A stretch of 64,000 nucleotides of DNA from Erwinia typographi (GTDB lineage: Bacteria; Pseudomonadota; Gammaproteobacteria; Enterobacterales; Enterobacteriaceae): contig NZ_JRUQ01000027.1 of assembly GCF_000773975.1 (NCBI RefSeq), forward strand, positions 186,001 to 250,000. The letters run 5' to 3'. The translations under genes and the position numbers were made by a program. Below the pieces are notes generated by a model that worked only from the letters and a program-made list of their open reading frames with translations, did no database searches and was not told the origin of the DNA. Below are positions 54,207 to 64,000 of this stretch, piece by piece; the stretch's first letter is position 1, and each line of letters begins with the position of its first letter.

Positions 54207-56048
54207 TTAGTCGTCCAGGAAGCTACGCAGAACTTCAGAGCGGCTTGGGTGGCGCAGCTTACGCAGCGCTTTCGCCTCAATCTGACGAATACGCTCACGC
54301 GTTACGTCAAACTGCTTGCCGACCTCTTCCAGCGTGTGGTCGGTATTCATATCGATACCGAAACGCATACGCAGCACTTTCGCTTCACGGGCCGTCAGGC
54401 CAGCCAGCACGTCGTGGGTGGCTGAGCGCAGGCTTTCGGAAGTGGCGGAGTCCAGCGGCAGCTCCAGCGTGGTGTCTTCGATAAAATCGCCCAGATGTGA
54501 ATCTTCATCATCACCAATCGGCGTCTCCATAGAGATCGGCTCTTTAGCAATTTTCAGCACCTTGCGGATTTTATCTTCCGGCATCAGCATCCGCTCGGCC
54601 AGCTCTTCCGGCGTCGGCTCGCGCCCCATCTCCTGAAGCATCTGGCGGGAAATACGGTTGAGCTTGTTGATGGTCTCAATCATATGCACCGGAATACGGA
54701 TGGTGCGCGCCTGATCAGCGATAGAGCGGGTAATAGCCTGTCGGATCCACCAGGTCGCATAGGTTGAGAACTTATAACCACGGCGATATTCAAACTTATC
54801 TACCGCTTTCATCAGGCCGATATTCCCTTCCTGAATCAGATCGAGGAATTGCAGACCCCGGTTGGTGTACTTTTTGGCGATCGAGATAACCAGACGTAAG
54901 TTCGCTTCAACCATCTCTTTCTTCGCACGGCGCGCTTTCGCTTCACCGATCGACATGCGACGGTTAATATCTTTCACCTGTTCAATCGTCAGGCCAGTCT
55001 CTTCTTCGATCTGTCCCAGCTTCATCAGGCCGCGCTGCACGTCGTCATTGACTTCTTTCAGCTTCTCAGACCAGGGTTTGTTCATTGCCAGCGCCGCTTT
55101 GAACCAGGTTTCGCTGGTTTCATTGCCGGTGAACAGCGTGATGAAGTTCTTCTTCGGCATTTTGCAGATTTCAACGCAGAGCTTCATGATCAGGCGTTCC
55201 TGAGTGCGAACGCGATCCATCATGGTACGCATGTTGTTCACCAGGAAGTCGAACTGCTTCGGCACCAGGCGGAACTGCTTAAATACGTCGGACAGGTTCT
55301 GAATTTCAGTCACGGCATCAGCATGGCTGCGGCCTTTGGCTTTGATAACGGTACGGGCTTTTTCATACTGAACGCGCAGGTCGTTAAACTTCTCGCGCGC
55401 CAGCTCTGGATCGATGCTGTTGTCATCGTCGGAACTGTCGTCATCATCTTCGTCTTCATCGTCGTCGTCGTCGCGCTCTTCCTGAGACAGCTCAGACCCT
55501 ACGTGAGTAGCGGTAGGGGCAATATCTTCTTCAGCATTCGGATCGACAAAGCCGGTGATCATGTCTGACAGGCGTGCTTCACCCGCCTCAACGCGATCGT
55601 ACTGTTCCAGCAGATAGGTGATGGCTTCAGGGTATTCAGCAACGGAGCACTGTACCTGGTTGATACCGTCTTCGATGCGTTTAGCGATGTCAATTTCGCC
55701 TTCGCGCGTCAGGAGCTCAACGGTACCCATTTCGCGCATGTACATGCGCACCGGGTCGGTGGTGCGTCCGATCTCAGATTCAACGCTGGACAGCACTTGA
55801 GCCGCTGCTTCAGCAGCATCTTCGTCGGTGTCGCTGCTGTTTTCGTTCAGCATCAGATCGTCGGCATCAGGCGCTTCTTCTACAACCTGTATGCCCATGT
55901 CGTTGATCATCTGGATGATGTCTTCAATCTGATCGGAGTCGACGATATCTTCCGGCAGATGGTCATTGACCTCGGCATAGGTCAGGTAGCCTTGCTCTTT
56001 ACCACGGGTGACAAGAAGCTTCAGCTGTGACTGCGGGTTTTGCTCCAT
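54207..56048 (-). CDS. rpoD: RNA polymerase sigma factor RpoD (sigma 70)
   Basis: The 613-residue protein has region 1.1 at the N-terminus ([20 protein letters not shown]). It has an acidic stretch in the non-conserved region ([16 protein letters not shown], about 195-210). Region 2.3/2.4 is visible as [21 protein letters not shown] and region 4.2 as [21 protein letters not shown], and it ends in LRSFLDD. It is the primary sigma factor and the last gene of the macromolecular synthesis operon. Confidence 0.98.
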   Translation of the reverse strand: MEQNPQSQLKLLVTRGKEQGYLTYAEVNDHLPEDIVDSDQIEDIIQMINDMGIQVVEEAPDADDLMLNENSSDTDEDAAEAAAQVLSSVESEIGRTTDPVRMYMREMGTVELLTREGEIDIAKRIEDGINQVQCSVAEYPEAITYLLEQYDRVEAGEARLSDMITGFVDPNAEEDIAPTATHVGSELSQEERDDDDDEDEDDDDSSDDDNSIDPELAREKFNDLRVQYEKARTVIKAKGRSHADAVTEIQNLSDVFKQFRLVPKQFDFLVNNMRTMMDRVRTQERLIMKLCVEICKMPKKNFITLFTGNETSETWFKAALAMNKPWSEKLKEVNDDVQRGLMKLGQIEEETGLTIEQVKDINRRMSIGEAKARRAKKEMVEANLRLVISIAKKYTNRGLQFLDLIQEGNIGLMKAVDKFEYRRGYKFSTYATWWIRQAITRSIADQARTIRIPVHMIETINKLNRISRQMLQEMGREPTPEELAERMLMPEDKIRKVLKIAKEPISMETPIGDDEDSHLGDFIEDTTLELPLDSATSESLRSATHDVLAGLTAREAKVLRMRFGIDMNTDHTLEEVGKQFDVTRERIRQIEAKALRKLRHPSRSEVLRSFLDD

Positions 56049-56347
56049 AAGACGGTATCCACACTTCTGTTAAATTAGATTGGTGTCGGTGGCTATGCAG
56101 CCAACAATAACAGTGAGGGCGTTGGATTTTTGCCGCTGCCCATCGAAGCGGCTGCCAGGCTCAACCTGGCGCATAATCGGCACTTAAGCCGCAGTGTTCG
56201 GTATTCGAAGCCGCGTTGCTGCCCTGTACTGGCTGGCAAACTCGTCAGTCCCCACGTACCCTGGTACGCTGCGTTTGCTGCAATCAATCTGACTGCGAGG
56301 AGCTTCGCTTCTTAAATTGGTCAACGGCGATCGCATCGGCCGCGGTA
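56049..56347. other. rpoD-dnaG intergenic region with nested inverted repeats
   Basis: This 299-bp stretch contains GCCAGG-CTCAA-CCTGGC (56152-56168), CGTACC-CT-GGTACG (56255-56268) and, around the latter, GCAAAC (56236-56241) with GTTTGC (56272-56277). The folded 40-base unit looks like a dispersed intergenic palindrome, but I cannot name the family. It could process or stabilise the operon mRNA between dnaG and rpoD. Confidence 0.45.
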
Positions 56348-58093
56348 TTATTTCTTTGCTAAGGCCTGGCTCAGCGTCCAGAACTCGCGACGTTCTTCCG
56401 CGTTCAGCACATGCGTGCGGTCACGCGCAATCAGCTCTTCAAGCCGACGTTCCAGCGCAGCGTCATACATGCTGGCCAGCGAATCTTTAAACATGGTTTC
56501 CACTTCATCTTCTACGATCATGTGGTTCCAGGTGGCCAGATTTTCAAGGCTCTGGCTAAATTTTGTTCCGCGGTATAACTCTAGTAACTGTCCGGTGGTC
56601 AGGCCAGGGTGAGCTACGCAAGTGTTCACTAACTCAACAAATAGCGGAAACCCCGCCAGCTCTGAAGCCTGTAGCCCGTCCAGCGGCGGAACCATATTAG
56701 CCAGCGCAGGATTCTGAATCAGTAACCCAATCAGTATACGCATGGTTGTGCGTTTTAGCTGAGGCTGCTGGGGTGGTTTTGCATTCTCACCCTGCTTAGG
56801 CATCAGCTTTTCCAACTGGCTGTCATCCAGAATCCCCAGCTTATTCCCCAGCTCCTGACGTAAATAGATACGCAGCGTTTCGCCGGGAACCTGGCTAATC
56901 AACGGCAAAGCCAGCGTGCTGAGCTGAGCGCGTCCGTCCGGCGAGCGCAAATCAACCTGCGGCAGCAAAGAGTCAAACAGGAACGCGGAGAGCGGCATTG
57001 CCTGCTCCATCCGGGCTTCAAACGCCTCTTTGCCCTCTTTACGCACCAGCGTATCCGGGTCTTCGCCGTCAGGCAGAAACATAAAGCGTAGCTGACGACC
57101 GTCATTCATGTAAGGCAATGCGGTTTCCAGCGCTCGCCATGCGGCTTCGCGGCCCGCTCTGTCGCCGTCATAGCAACAAATCACGCTATCGGTGGTGCGG
57201 AAAAGAAGTTGAATATGCTCTGGCGTGGTGGAGGTGCCCAGCGACGCGACGGCATAATCAATGCCGAACTGCGCCAGCGCCACCACATCCATATACCCTT
57301 CAACGACCAGCAGCTTCGACGGTTCTGGATGATTCTTTTGCGCTTCAAACAGGCCGTACAGCTGGCGACCTTTATGAAAAATATCGGTTTCCGGCGAGTT
57401 CAGGTACTTCGGCACTGCGTCGCCTAAAACGCGACCGCCAAAGCCTATGACTCTTCCGCGCTTGTCGTGGATCGGGAACATCACCCGGTCGCGAAAGCGA
57501 TCGTAACTGCGGCCCTGGTCGTTCGTCACCAGCATTCCTGCATCAATCAGCGACTGGCGATCGTCCTGATTACGGCCAAAGCGCTTCAGGGCGTTGTCCC
57601 AGCCGGCAGGCGCATAGCCGATAGAGAAATGCTTGATAACCGCATCGCTCAGACCGCGTTTCGCGAGATAGTCGCGCGCGCCTGAAGCCTGACTCTGAGA
57701 AAGCGCCTGCTGGTAAAACTCGCTCAGGCCGCCCATCAGCTGGTAGAGGCTTTGACGCTGATGACGCTCAAGCTGGCTGGGGCCGGTTCCGCTCTCATAG
57801 GGCACTTCAAGCCCGTACAGCGTCGCCAGCTCTTCAATGCTTTCGACAAACTCCAGACGATCGTAATTCATCAGAAAGTCGACGGCGTTGCCGTGAGCGC
57901 CACAGCCGAAGCAGTGGTAAAACTGTTTTTCACCGTTCACGGTGAAAGAGGGGGTTTTTTCATTATGGAAAGGACAGCACGCGTGGTAATTCTTGCCCTG
58001 CTTTTTCAGCTTTACGCGCGCATCGATAAGATCCACGATGTCCGTGCGTGCCAACAAGTCATTGATAAATACGCGTGGAATTCGTCCAGCCAT
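56348..58093 (-). CDS. dnaG: DNA primase
   Basis: The 581-residue protein has the zinc-binding CHC2 domain (Cys40, His43, Cys61, Cys64), the RNA polymerase domain with the Toprim segments (LLVVEGYMDVVAL, ICCYDGDRAG) and a C-terminal DnaB-binding helical domain. It synthesises RNA primers for replication. Confidence 0.98.
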   Translation of the reverse strand: MAGRIPRVFINDLLARTDIVDLIDARVKLKKQGKNYHACCPFHNEKTPSFTVNGEKQFYHCFGCGAHGNAVDFLMNYDRLEFVESIEELATLYGLEVPYESGTGPSQLERHQRQSLYQLMGGLSEFYQQALSQSQASGARDYLAKRGLSDAVIKHFSIGYAPAGWDNALKRFGRNQDDRQSLIDAGMLVTNDQGRSYDRFRDRVMFPIHDKRGRVIGFGGRVLGDAVPKYLNSPETDIFHKGRQLYGLFEAQKNHPEPSKLLVVEGYMDVVALAQFGIDYAVASLGTSTTPEHIQLLFRTTDSVICCYDGDRAGREAAWRALETALPYMNDGRQLRFMFLPDGEDPDTLVRKEGKEAFEARMEQAMPLSAFLFDSLLPQVDLRSPDGRAQLSTLALPLISQVPGETLRIYLRQELGNKLGILDDSQLEKLMPKQGENAKPPQQPQLKRTTMRILIGLLIQNPALANMVPPLDGLQASELAGFPLFVELVNTCVAHPGLTTGQLLELYRGTKFSQSLENLATWNHMIVEDEVETMFKDSLASMYDAALERRLEELIARDRTHVLNAEERREFWTLSQALAKK

Positions 58094-58206
58094 AAGCCCC
58101 GGTTTATCAGCTCATAAACGAGAACAAGCCGCGCATTCCTTTCGGAAAGCACGGCCTTCTTAACTACTTACTTGTCTGCGTAGCGTGAGGGAAACCCCTC
58201 CGCAGA

Positions 58207-58724
<518 letters not shown>

Positions 58725-59741
58725 ATGCGTGTGCTCGGAATTGAAACATCCTGCGATGAAACCGGAATCGCCATTTACGATGAGGCGAACGGTTTGCTCG
58801 CCAACCAACTTTATAGCCAGGTCAAGCTGCACGCCGATTACGGCGGAGTGGTGCCAGAACTGGCCTCGCGCGATCATGTGCGAAAAACCGTACCGCTAAT
58901 CCAGGCCGCTCTAAAAGAGGCCGGTCTTCAGGCTCAGGATATCGATGCCGTCGCCTATACCGCCGGGCCCGGGCTGGTTGGCGCGCTGCTGGTCGGCGCG
59001 ACCATTGGCCGTTCTCTGGCCTTTGCGTGGGACGTCCCGGCGATTCCCGTCCATCATATGGAAGGCCACCTGCTGGCGCCGATGCTGGAGGATAACCCGC
59101 CCGCGTTTCCTTTTGTCGCGCTGCTGGTCTCCGGCGGGCATACCCAGCTCATCAGCGTGACCGGCATTGGGGAATATACCCTGATGGGCGAGTCCGTTGA
59201 CGATGCCGCAGGAGAAGCGTTTGATAAAACGGCGAAGCTGCTCGGACTCGACTATCCTGGCGGTCCGATGCTGTCGAAAATGGCGCAGCAGGGTGTTGAA
59301 AAGCGCTTTGTCTTTCCGCGCCCAATGACCGACCGGCCGGGGCTGGACTTTAGCTTCTCAGGACTGAAAACCTTTGCCGCCAATACGATCCGTGAAAACA
59401 GCGAAGACCCGCAGACCCGTGCGGACATCGCCCGGGCGTTTGAGGACGCGGTGGTTGATACGCTGGCGATCAAGTGCAAACGCGCGCTGGAGCAGACCGG
59501 CTTTAAGCGGCTGGTGATTGCCGGCGGCGTCAGCGCTAACCGTACGCTGCGTAGCAAAATGGCTGAAGTGATGAAGGCGCGCGGCGGCGAAGTCTTTTAT
59601 GCGCGCCCGGAATTCTGCACCGATAATGGCGCCATGATCGCCTACGCCGGGCTGGTTCGCCTGAAGGGGGGGAGTCGGGCAGCGTTAAGCGTAACGGTGC
59701 GCCCGCGCTGGCCACTGGCCGAGCTGCCGGGGCTGGAATAA
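58725..59741 (+). CDS. tsaD: tRNA N6-threonylcarbamoyladenosine synthase subunit TsaD
   Basis: The 338-residue ASKHA-fold protein has ETSCDETG (7-14), the metal-binding HHMEGH motif (His111, His115) and [13 protein letters not shown]. It works with TsaB, TsaC and TsaE to form t6A37 in ANN-decoding tRNAs. It is divergent from rpsU as in E. coli. Confidence 0.98.
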   Translation: MRVLGIETSCDETGIAIYDEANGLLANQLYSQVKLHADYGGVVPELASRDHVRKTVPLIQAALKEAGLQAQDIDAVAYTAGPGLVGALLVGATIGRSLAFAWDVPAIPVHHMEGHLLAPMLEDNPPAFPFVALLVSGGHTQLISVTGIGEYTLMGESVDDAAGEAFDKTAKLLGLDYPGGPMLSKMAQQGVEKRFVFPRPMTDRPGLDFSFSGLKTFAANTIRENSEDPQTRADIARAFEDAVVDTLAIKCKRALEQTGFKRLVIAGGVSANRTLRSKMAEVMKARGGEVFYARPEFCTDNGAMIAYAGLVRLKGGSRAALSVTVRPRWPLAELPGLE

Positions 59742-59814
59742 AGAGAAACGAGTCCGCGTCATCACCTTGCGGTGCGGTCGTGGGCCCGAACCCGCTCCTC
59801 CTTGTTGGGCGGGG

Positions 59815-60114
59815 TTAGTTACCCAGCAGGCCGTTCAGAAAACCACCGATAACCGGAATGCCACCGATCATATTTTCAATGGTACTGCCCACGTTGCCGC
59901 CAATCCTGCTGCCGGCATCTCTGCCAAAGTCAGAGAATATCTGGCTGAGGCTCACGTTGCCCAGTAGGGGTATCTCAATTTCCAGTCCACCGGTAACGTT
60001 GGAAATCATGTTGAAGATGCCATTGCCGATGTTACCGCCCACGTTGCCAAAGAGATCTTCAATGATACCAGCGCCGCTTACCTGCATGATTTCAATGCTG
60101 TTCAGTTCTTTCAT
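59815..60114 (-). CDS. Microcin-like peptide with double-glycine-type leader
   Basis: The 99-residue peptide has AAGGA 8 bases before its ATG. The start MKELNSIEIMQVSGAG matches the class II microcin/colicin V leader pattern and is very close in form to the microcin L leader ending VSGA-G. Cleavage after Ala15 would give an 84-residue mature peptide without cysteine. That peptide is rich in Gly, Asn and Ile with glycine-zipper spacing (GNVGGNIGNGIF, GRDAGSRIGGNVGSTIENMIGG). No transporter, peptidase or immunity gene adjoins it. It sits between the conserved tsaD and plsY genes. Toxic activity is inferred only. Confidence 0.72.
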   Translation of the reverse strand: MKELNSIEIMQVSGAGIIEDLFGNVGGNIGNGIFNMISNVTGGLEIEIPLLGNVSLSQIFSDFGRDAGSRIGGNVGSTIENMIGGIPVIGGFLNGLLGN

Positions 60115-60229
60115 TCTTATATCCTTATAAATTTTACATTGTTACCAGAACGAATAATGTTCCAAAACAAGTGTAAACAATCGCCTCCTGGCTAAATATC
60201 GCAATTTATCTAAATTTACCGGCCTGAGG

Positions 60230-60832
60230 TTAAGGCTTCTTCTTTTTCTTCTTCCAGATTTTTGTTTCCTGCCCGCGCCACAGGCGCTGAATATTGTCGT
60301 GATGACGCAGCAAAACCAGACAGGACAGCATGGCTACCGGAAAGGTGAACTGGGGCTTAAACCACCAGACATAGAAGGGGGCAATCAGCGCGCTGATAAT
60401 CGCGCCCAGCGACGAGTAGCCGCTAAGAAGGACGGTCAGCAGCCAGGTTCCGGTCATCAGGCCGGTTAAATCCCAGCCGATGGGCGCAATGGCGCCAAAC
60501 GCGGTGGCAACGCCTTTACCACCTTTGAAATGGAAGAAGACCGGATAAATATGCCCTATGCAGGCGGCGATGGCGACCAGGCCCAGATAGAGGGGCGATA
60601 CGCCATAGTGATAAGCGAGCCAGACCGGCAGCATTCCTTTGAGCACGTCAAACACCAGCACCATCGCTGCCGGAACTTTCCCGCCGATACGCAGGACGTT
60701 GGTCGCGCCTGGATTACCGGATCCGTTCTGACGCGGGTCCGGTAATCTAAACAGTCGGCAAACCAGGATCGCGCTGGAAATGGAGCCGCACAGATACGCG
60801 AAAAGAATCATACCAAGCGCGAATACACTCAT
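60230..60832 (-). CDS. plsY: Glycerol-3-phosphate acyltransferase PlsY
   Basis: The true start is the ATG at 60832 ([20 protein letters not shown]), giving 200 residues. Family motifs [33 protein letters not shown] and the late HHDNIQRL are present, with about five to six membrane helices. It uses acyl-phosphate to make lysophosphatidic acid. A poly-lysine tail (KKKKKKP) is notable. Confidence 0.96.
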   Translation of the reverse strand: MSVFALGMILFAYLCGSISSAILVCRLFRLPDPRQNGSGNPGATNVLRIGGKVPAAMVLVFDVLKGMLPVWLAYHYGVSPLYLGLVAIAACIGHIYPVFFHFKGGKGVATAFGAIAPIGWDLTGLMTGTWLLTVLLSGYSSLGAIISALIAPFYVWWFKPQFTFPVAMLSCLVLLRHHDNIQRLWRGQETKIWKKKKKKP

Positions 60833-60939
60833 AACACCGTTCCATCTTGTAGGGGTCGTTTTGTTCTCATCATCCGTGGATAATACGCATAATCCGCCGG
60901 AAGTGGTATCTGGCAACCGCAAAAACAGAGACGCCCATC

Positions 60940-61299
60940 ATGGATATTGTATTTATTGAACAACTGTCGGTCATTACCACCATTGGTGTTTATGACTGGG
61001 AACAAACCATTCAGCAGAAGCTGGTGTTCGATGTCGAACTGGCCTGGGACAATCGCCAGGCGGCCGCCAGTGACGATGTGAATGACTGCCTGAGCTATGC
61101 CGATGTGTCGGAAGCGATTATTCACCATGTGGCAAACGGTAAATTTGCCCTGGTGGAGCGGGTGGCGGAAGAAGTGGCGGCGCTGCTGCTGGCGCGATTC
61201 AACTCGCCCTGGGTGCGAATTAAGCTCAGCAAACCCGGTGCAGTGGCCCAGGCCGCGCGGGTGGGCGTCGTCATCGAGCGCGGGACTAATCTGAAATAA
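60940..61299 (+). CDS. folB: Dihydroneopterin aldolase
   Basis: The 119-residue protein begins MDIVFIEQLSVITTIGVYDWEQ, with the segments LSYADVSEAI, LVERVAEEVA and VRIKLSKPGAV typical of FolB. It converts dihydroneopterin to the folate precursor and is divergent from plsY, as in E. coli. Confidence 0.96.
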   Translation: MDIVFIEQLSVITTIGVYDWEQTIQQKLVFDVELAWDNRQAAASDDVNDCLSYADVSEAIIHHVANGKFALVERVAEEVAALLLARFNSPWVRIKLSKPGAVAQAARVGVVIERGTNLK

Positions 61300-61442
61300 A
61301 TCCAATAGCATTGCCATCCCGGTGAAACCAAACCACATTATGCTCTGTCTTAAGGTTGGCCTAACTCTGCGTGGGCACAATTTGGCGGGAGCGTTAAGCA
61401 ACCGCCTTTTTAATGTTTTTTATACGGATAGGGGAAAAGTGG

Positions 61443-62261
61443 ATGGCAGATATTCATCAGCTATGGGTGGCAGCAATACTTGGCATTGTTGAGGGGTTAA
61501 CAGAGTTTCTTCCTGTTTCCTCCACCGGGCACATGATCATTGTCGGTCATCTGTTAGGGTTTGAAGGCGACAAAGCAGATACTTTTGAAGTAGTTATCCA
61601 GCTCGGTTCAATTTTAGCCGTGGTAGTGATGTTCTGGCGTCGGCTGTTTAGCCTGATTGGCATCCATTTTGGCAAGGTGCCGCATGAAGGGACGGGGAGC
61701 GGCCATTTGTCGCTGATCCACATTCTGCTGGGTATGGTTCCTGCCGTGGTGATTGGCCTTATCTTTCACGACAAAATCAAAGAATTATTCAACCCGATAA
61801 ACGTCATGTACGCGCTGGTGGTGGGCGGCGTGCTGCTGCTGGCCGCGGAATACCTTAAGCCAAAACAGCCTAAGGCCGTTGGCGTGGATGATATGACCTA
61901 CCGTCAGGCGTTGATCATCGGCTGCTTTCAGTGTCTGGCGCTCTGGCCGGGTTTTTCCCGCTCCGGCGCGACCATCTCTGGGGGAATGCTGGTTGGCGTA
62001 AGCCGCTATGCCGCTTCAGAATTCTCGTTCATTCTGGCCGTACCGATGATGATGGGCGCCACGGTGCTGGATCTCTATAAAAGCATCGGCTTCCTGACGA
62101 TGGCCGATTTCCCAATGTTTGCCGTTGGCTTTATCGTGGCGTTTATCGTCGCGCTGATTGCCATCAAGGTGTTCCTGAAGCTGATTCAGCGCATCTCGTT
62201 CGTGCCGTTTGCTATCTATCGCTTTATTGTGGCGGCGGCGGTCTACATGATTTTCGTCTAA
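61443..62261 (+). CDS. uppP: Undecaprenyl-diphosphatase
   Basis: I chose the ATG at 61443 ([18 protein letters not shown]), giving 272 residues. The active-site motifs [14 protein letters not shown] and PGFSRSGAT are present with about eight helices. It recycles the undecaprenyl lipid carrier for cell-wall synthesis (also called BacA). Confidence 0.97.
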   Translation: MADIHQLWVAAILGIVEGLTEFLPVSSTGHMIIVGHLLGFEGDKADTFEVVIQLGSILAVVVMFWRRLFSLIGIHFGKVPHEGTGSGHLSLIHILLGMVPAVVIGLIFHDKIKELFNPINVMYALVVGGVLLLAAEYLKPKQPKAVGVDDMTYRQALIIGCFQCLALWPGFSRSGATISGGMLVGVSRYAASEFSFILAVPMMMGATVLDLYKSIGFLTMADFPMFAVGFIVAFIVALIAIKVFLKLIQRISFVPFAIYRFIVAAAVYMIFV

Positions 62262-62308
62262 CCGGCGCTTTTCCCGGAGCTGGCCTGTCTGGGCTGGCTT
62301 CGGGAGCC

Positions 62309-63535
62309 TTAAGCCTGCCGTTCTTTCCAGCGTTCTATCGCCGCAATTCTTCTCCTGGTTAATTCCTCTCTGACTTCCACGCCCTTAAAGCCGCTGGCGA
62401 CCACCTCTTTGGTCGGCACGCCTGAGGCAATCTTAAAGGCTTCCCGCAGAAAATCGCCCTGCGGATAAGCATGGCTTTCGAACCCTGTACGCCCGCGCGC
62501 ATCGGCTTCGCTGGTCAGCGCGATTTGCTCAACGCGCTGGGGTTTACGCCAGGCATCGATGCGGTCAAACAGGGCGATCAGCGTTTCCGGGCTCTGGCGC
62601 TGTACGGTATGCACAAGATCGTGAAATTCGGTGACCAGCAGCGCCAGATCGCGGATGGCATTCGGCACGCGCAGACGCTGGCACAGCGCTGCGACCAGCG
62701 GCACGCCCGCCGGGCCGTGGCCATGATGGCTGGGCCATTTTTCAGGGGGCGTCAGCGCCTTGCCGACGTCGTGAAACAGCGTGGCAAAACGGATAGCGAC
62801 ATCAGGACTGAGTTGGGCAGCGATAGCCAGCGTCATCAGCGTATGCACGCCAGTGTCGATCTCTGGGTGCCATTTTGCCGGTGCCGGCACGCCATAAAGA
62901 TTATCCAGCTCCGGGAACAGCACGGCCAACGCGCCGCAGTCCCGCAGCACCTGGAAATAAACCTGTGGATTGCGGGTTTCCAGCGCTTTTTCCGTCTCTT
63001 TCCACACCCGTTCGGCGGTCAGCGTATTCAGCTCGCCGCTTTCAGCCATCCAGCGCATCAGCGCCTGGGTCTCTTCTGCGATGACAAAATTCAGATGGGC
63101 AAAGCGCGCGGCAAAGCGCGCCACGCGAAGAACGCGCAGGGGGTCCTCATTAAAAGCGACTGAAACGTGGCGCAGCAGGCGTTTGTCCAAGTCCGCCCGT
63201 CCGCCATAGGGATCGTAAAAACGGCCCTGTTGGTCCTGAGCAATGGCATTGATGGTCAAATCACGGCGCTGTAAATCCTGCTCAAGGGTGACGTCCGGAG
63301 CGGAGTAACAGACAAACCCGGTATAGCCGCTGCCGCTTTTGCGTTCGGTCCGCGCCAGCGCATACTCCTGATGCGTGTCGGGATGCAGAAACACCGGAAA
63401 ATCGCGGCCTACCTGCTCATAGCCCTGGCTCAGCATCTCTTCTGGCGAAGCGCCGACCACCACCCAGTCCTGGTCTTTGACCGGCAGATTTAACAGTGCA
63501 TCGCGTACCGCGCCACCGACAAGGTAAGTCTTCAC
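62309..63535 (-). CDS. cca: CCA tRNA nucleotidyltransferase / 2'3'-cyclic phosphodiesterase
   Basis: The 408-residue protein has GGAVRDALL (7-15), the catalytic Asp21 and Asp23 (DQDW) and [10 protein letters not shown]. It also has an HD domain ([21 protein letters not shown]), as in the gamma-proteobacterial multifunctional Cca. It adds or repairs the CCA end of tRNAs. Confidence 0.97.
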   Translation of the reverse strand: MKTYLVGGAVRDALLNLPVKDQDWVVVGASPEEMLSQGYEQVGRDFPVFLHPDTHQEYALARTERKSGSGYTGFVCYSAPDVTLEQDLQRRDLTINAIAQDQQGRFYDPYGGRADLDKRLLRHVSVAFNEDPLRVLRVARFAARFAHLNFVIAEETQALMRWMAESGELNTLTAERVWKETEKALETRNPQVYFQVLRDCGALAVLFPELDNLYGVPAPAKWHPEIDTGVHTLMTLAIAAQLSPDVAIRFATLFHDVGKALTPPEKWPSHHGHGPAGVPLVAALCQRLRVPNAIRDLALLVTEFHDLVHTVQRQSPETLIALFDRIDAWRKPQRVEQIALTSEADARGRTGFESHAYPQGDFLREAFKIASGVPTKEVVASGFKGVEVREELTRRRIAAIERWKERQA

Positions 63536-63672
63536 TACCGCGCTCCTGAGCTATTCGTTTCTGGCATCATACTTGAAGTGATGATCCTGTCCCACCTTTG
63601 CGGGGAAGTGGCTATCCTGCGGGCACGCAAAACAGGGCATCAATGGATGCCCTGCTGCTGGTCGTCGCCGGA

Positions 63673-64000
63673 TCAGTTCATCCAGCGATCTTTCTTTTTA
63701 CGGCTTGGGATCATATGCGGTAACAGCAGGCCAAGCAGTAAACCTATGCCAGCCACGCCGCCGCCGTACATAAACCACTGCATGATAATGGTGCGCTGTT
63801 TGTCATCCAGCTGAACGTTAGCGGCGCTGACTTTTTTCTGCGCGACGATCAGCTCATTCTTCAGCTTCTGGTTCTCTTCTTTCAGGCCGTTGATCGCTCC
63901 GTCGCTACCCGCCACCTTTTTCTGCATTTCGGCGGTGCGCTGGTTCCAGCTCCCATCGATATTGGCCAGCTTGTCGGTCAGGTCTTTGACCTGCTGCTCA
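63673..64000 (-). CDS. ygiM: SH3-domain membrane protein YgiM, C-terminal part (partial)
   Basis: The frame is open at the window edge. It shows a coiled coil (DLTDKLANIDGSWNQ, GLKEENQKLKNELIVAQKKV), a single membrane helix (MYGGGVAGIGLLLGLLLP) and a basic cytoplasmic tail ending DRWMN. This is the C-terminus of the TIGR04211/YgiM family; its N-terminal signal and SH3 domain lie beyond the window. Its position next to cca agrees with E. coli. Confidence 0.9.
   Translation of the reverse strand, partial: EQQVKDLTDKLANIDGSWNQRTAEMQKKVAGSDGAINGLKEENQKLKNELIVAQKKVSAANVQLDDKQRTIIMQWFMYGGGVAGIGLLLGLLLPHMIPSRKKKDRWMN

Noticed and set aside
55430-55480. Short tandem GAT/GTC-type repeat
   Set aside because: It encodes the acidic stretch normally present in RpoD and is not an independent repeat element.

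Overview
The window looks like chromosomal DNA of a gamma-proteobacterium of the order Enterobacterales, most likely Erwiniaceae (Erwinia/Pantoea type). The evidence is the rpsU-dnaG-rpoD macromolecular synthesis block, tsaD divergent from rpsU, the plsY/folB/uppP/cca/ygiM neighbourhood, and clearly enterobacterial mug, opgB, ampH, fucO, idnO and frmRA. The family-level placement is inference. Most of the window is GC-rich; the stretch at about 14.3-17.5 kb is visibly AT-rich.

Layout. 0-3.1 kb: a PotABCD-like ABC importer with a Tat-type binding protein. 3.2-8.8 kb: a Nac-like LysR regulator facing an operon made of a degenerate biotinyl-carrier protein, PxpA, a short-chain dehydrogenase and a polar amino-acid ABC importer that lacks a binding protein. 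8.9-11.6 kb: a GcvA-like regulator, an EamA exporter and a PanE-like reductase. 11.7-14.1 kb: formaldehyde detoxification (gfa, frmA, frmR) with two similar putative FrmR operators. 14.1-21.9 kb: an Rhs polymorphic-toxin locus on the minus strand with an EagR chaperone, a full-length PAAR-Rhs protein and its immunity gene. Downstream lies a series of displaced or decayed toxin tips and immunity genes. 22.3-29.0 kb: idnO, fucO, an unknown secreted protein, ampH and opgB. 29.4-33.5 kb: an FGGY kinase / class I aldolase / GlpD-like dehydrogenase operon, divergent from a porin. 35.0-45.3 kb: an XRE-cupin regulator and an operon of an MlrC-like metallopeptidase, a D-aminopeptidase-like hydrolase, a dipeptide-type ABC importer and a D-serine dehydratase/D-threonine aldolase-type PLP enzyme. 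45.5-53.5 kb: a nitrilase-family amidohydrolase, an SsuABC/ThiXYZ-type importer, an AtzG-like small protein, two amidase-signature enzymes, a Pro-1 tautomerase and a LysR regulator. 53.6-64 kb: the conserved core (mug, rpoD, dnaG, rpsU, tsaD, plsY, folB, uppP, cca, ygiM), interrupted by a small gene encoding a microcin-like peptide with a double-glycine-type leader.

The accessory part is mostly complete import-and-degrade modules, each with its own regulator, for nitrogen- or carbon-containing small molecules. Candidates are oxoproline or amino acids, a polyol, D-amino-acid peptides and a ureide or N-heterocycle. The most unusual items are the microcin-like peptide between tsaD and plsY, the D-peptide operon, the AtzG/AtzE-like operon, the PxpA operon with a biotin carrier lacking its lysine, and the layered Rhs toxin/immunity remains. 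No tRNA, rRNA, CRISPR array, intact insertion sequence or integrase was seen.
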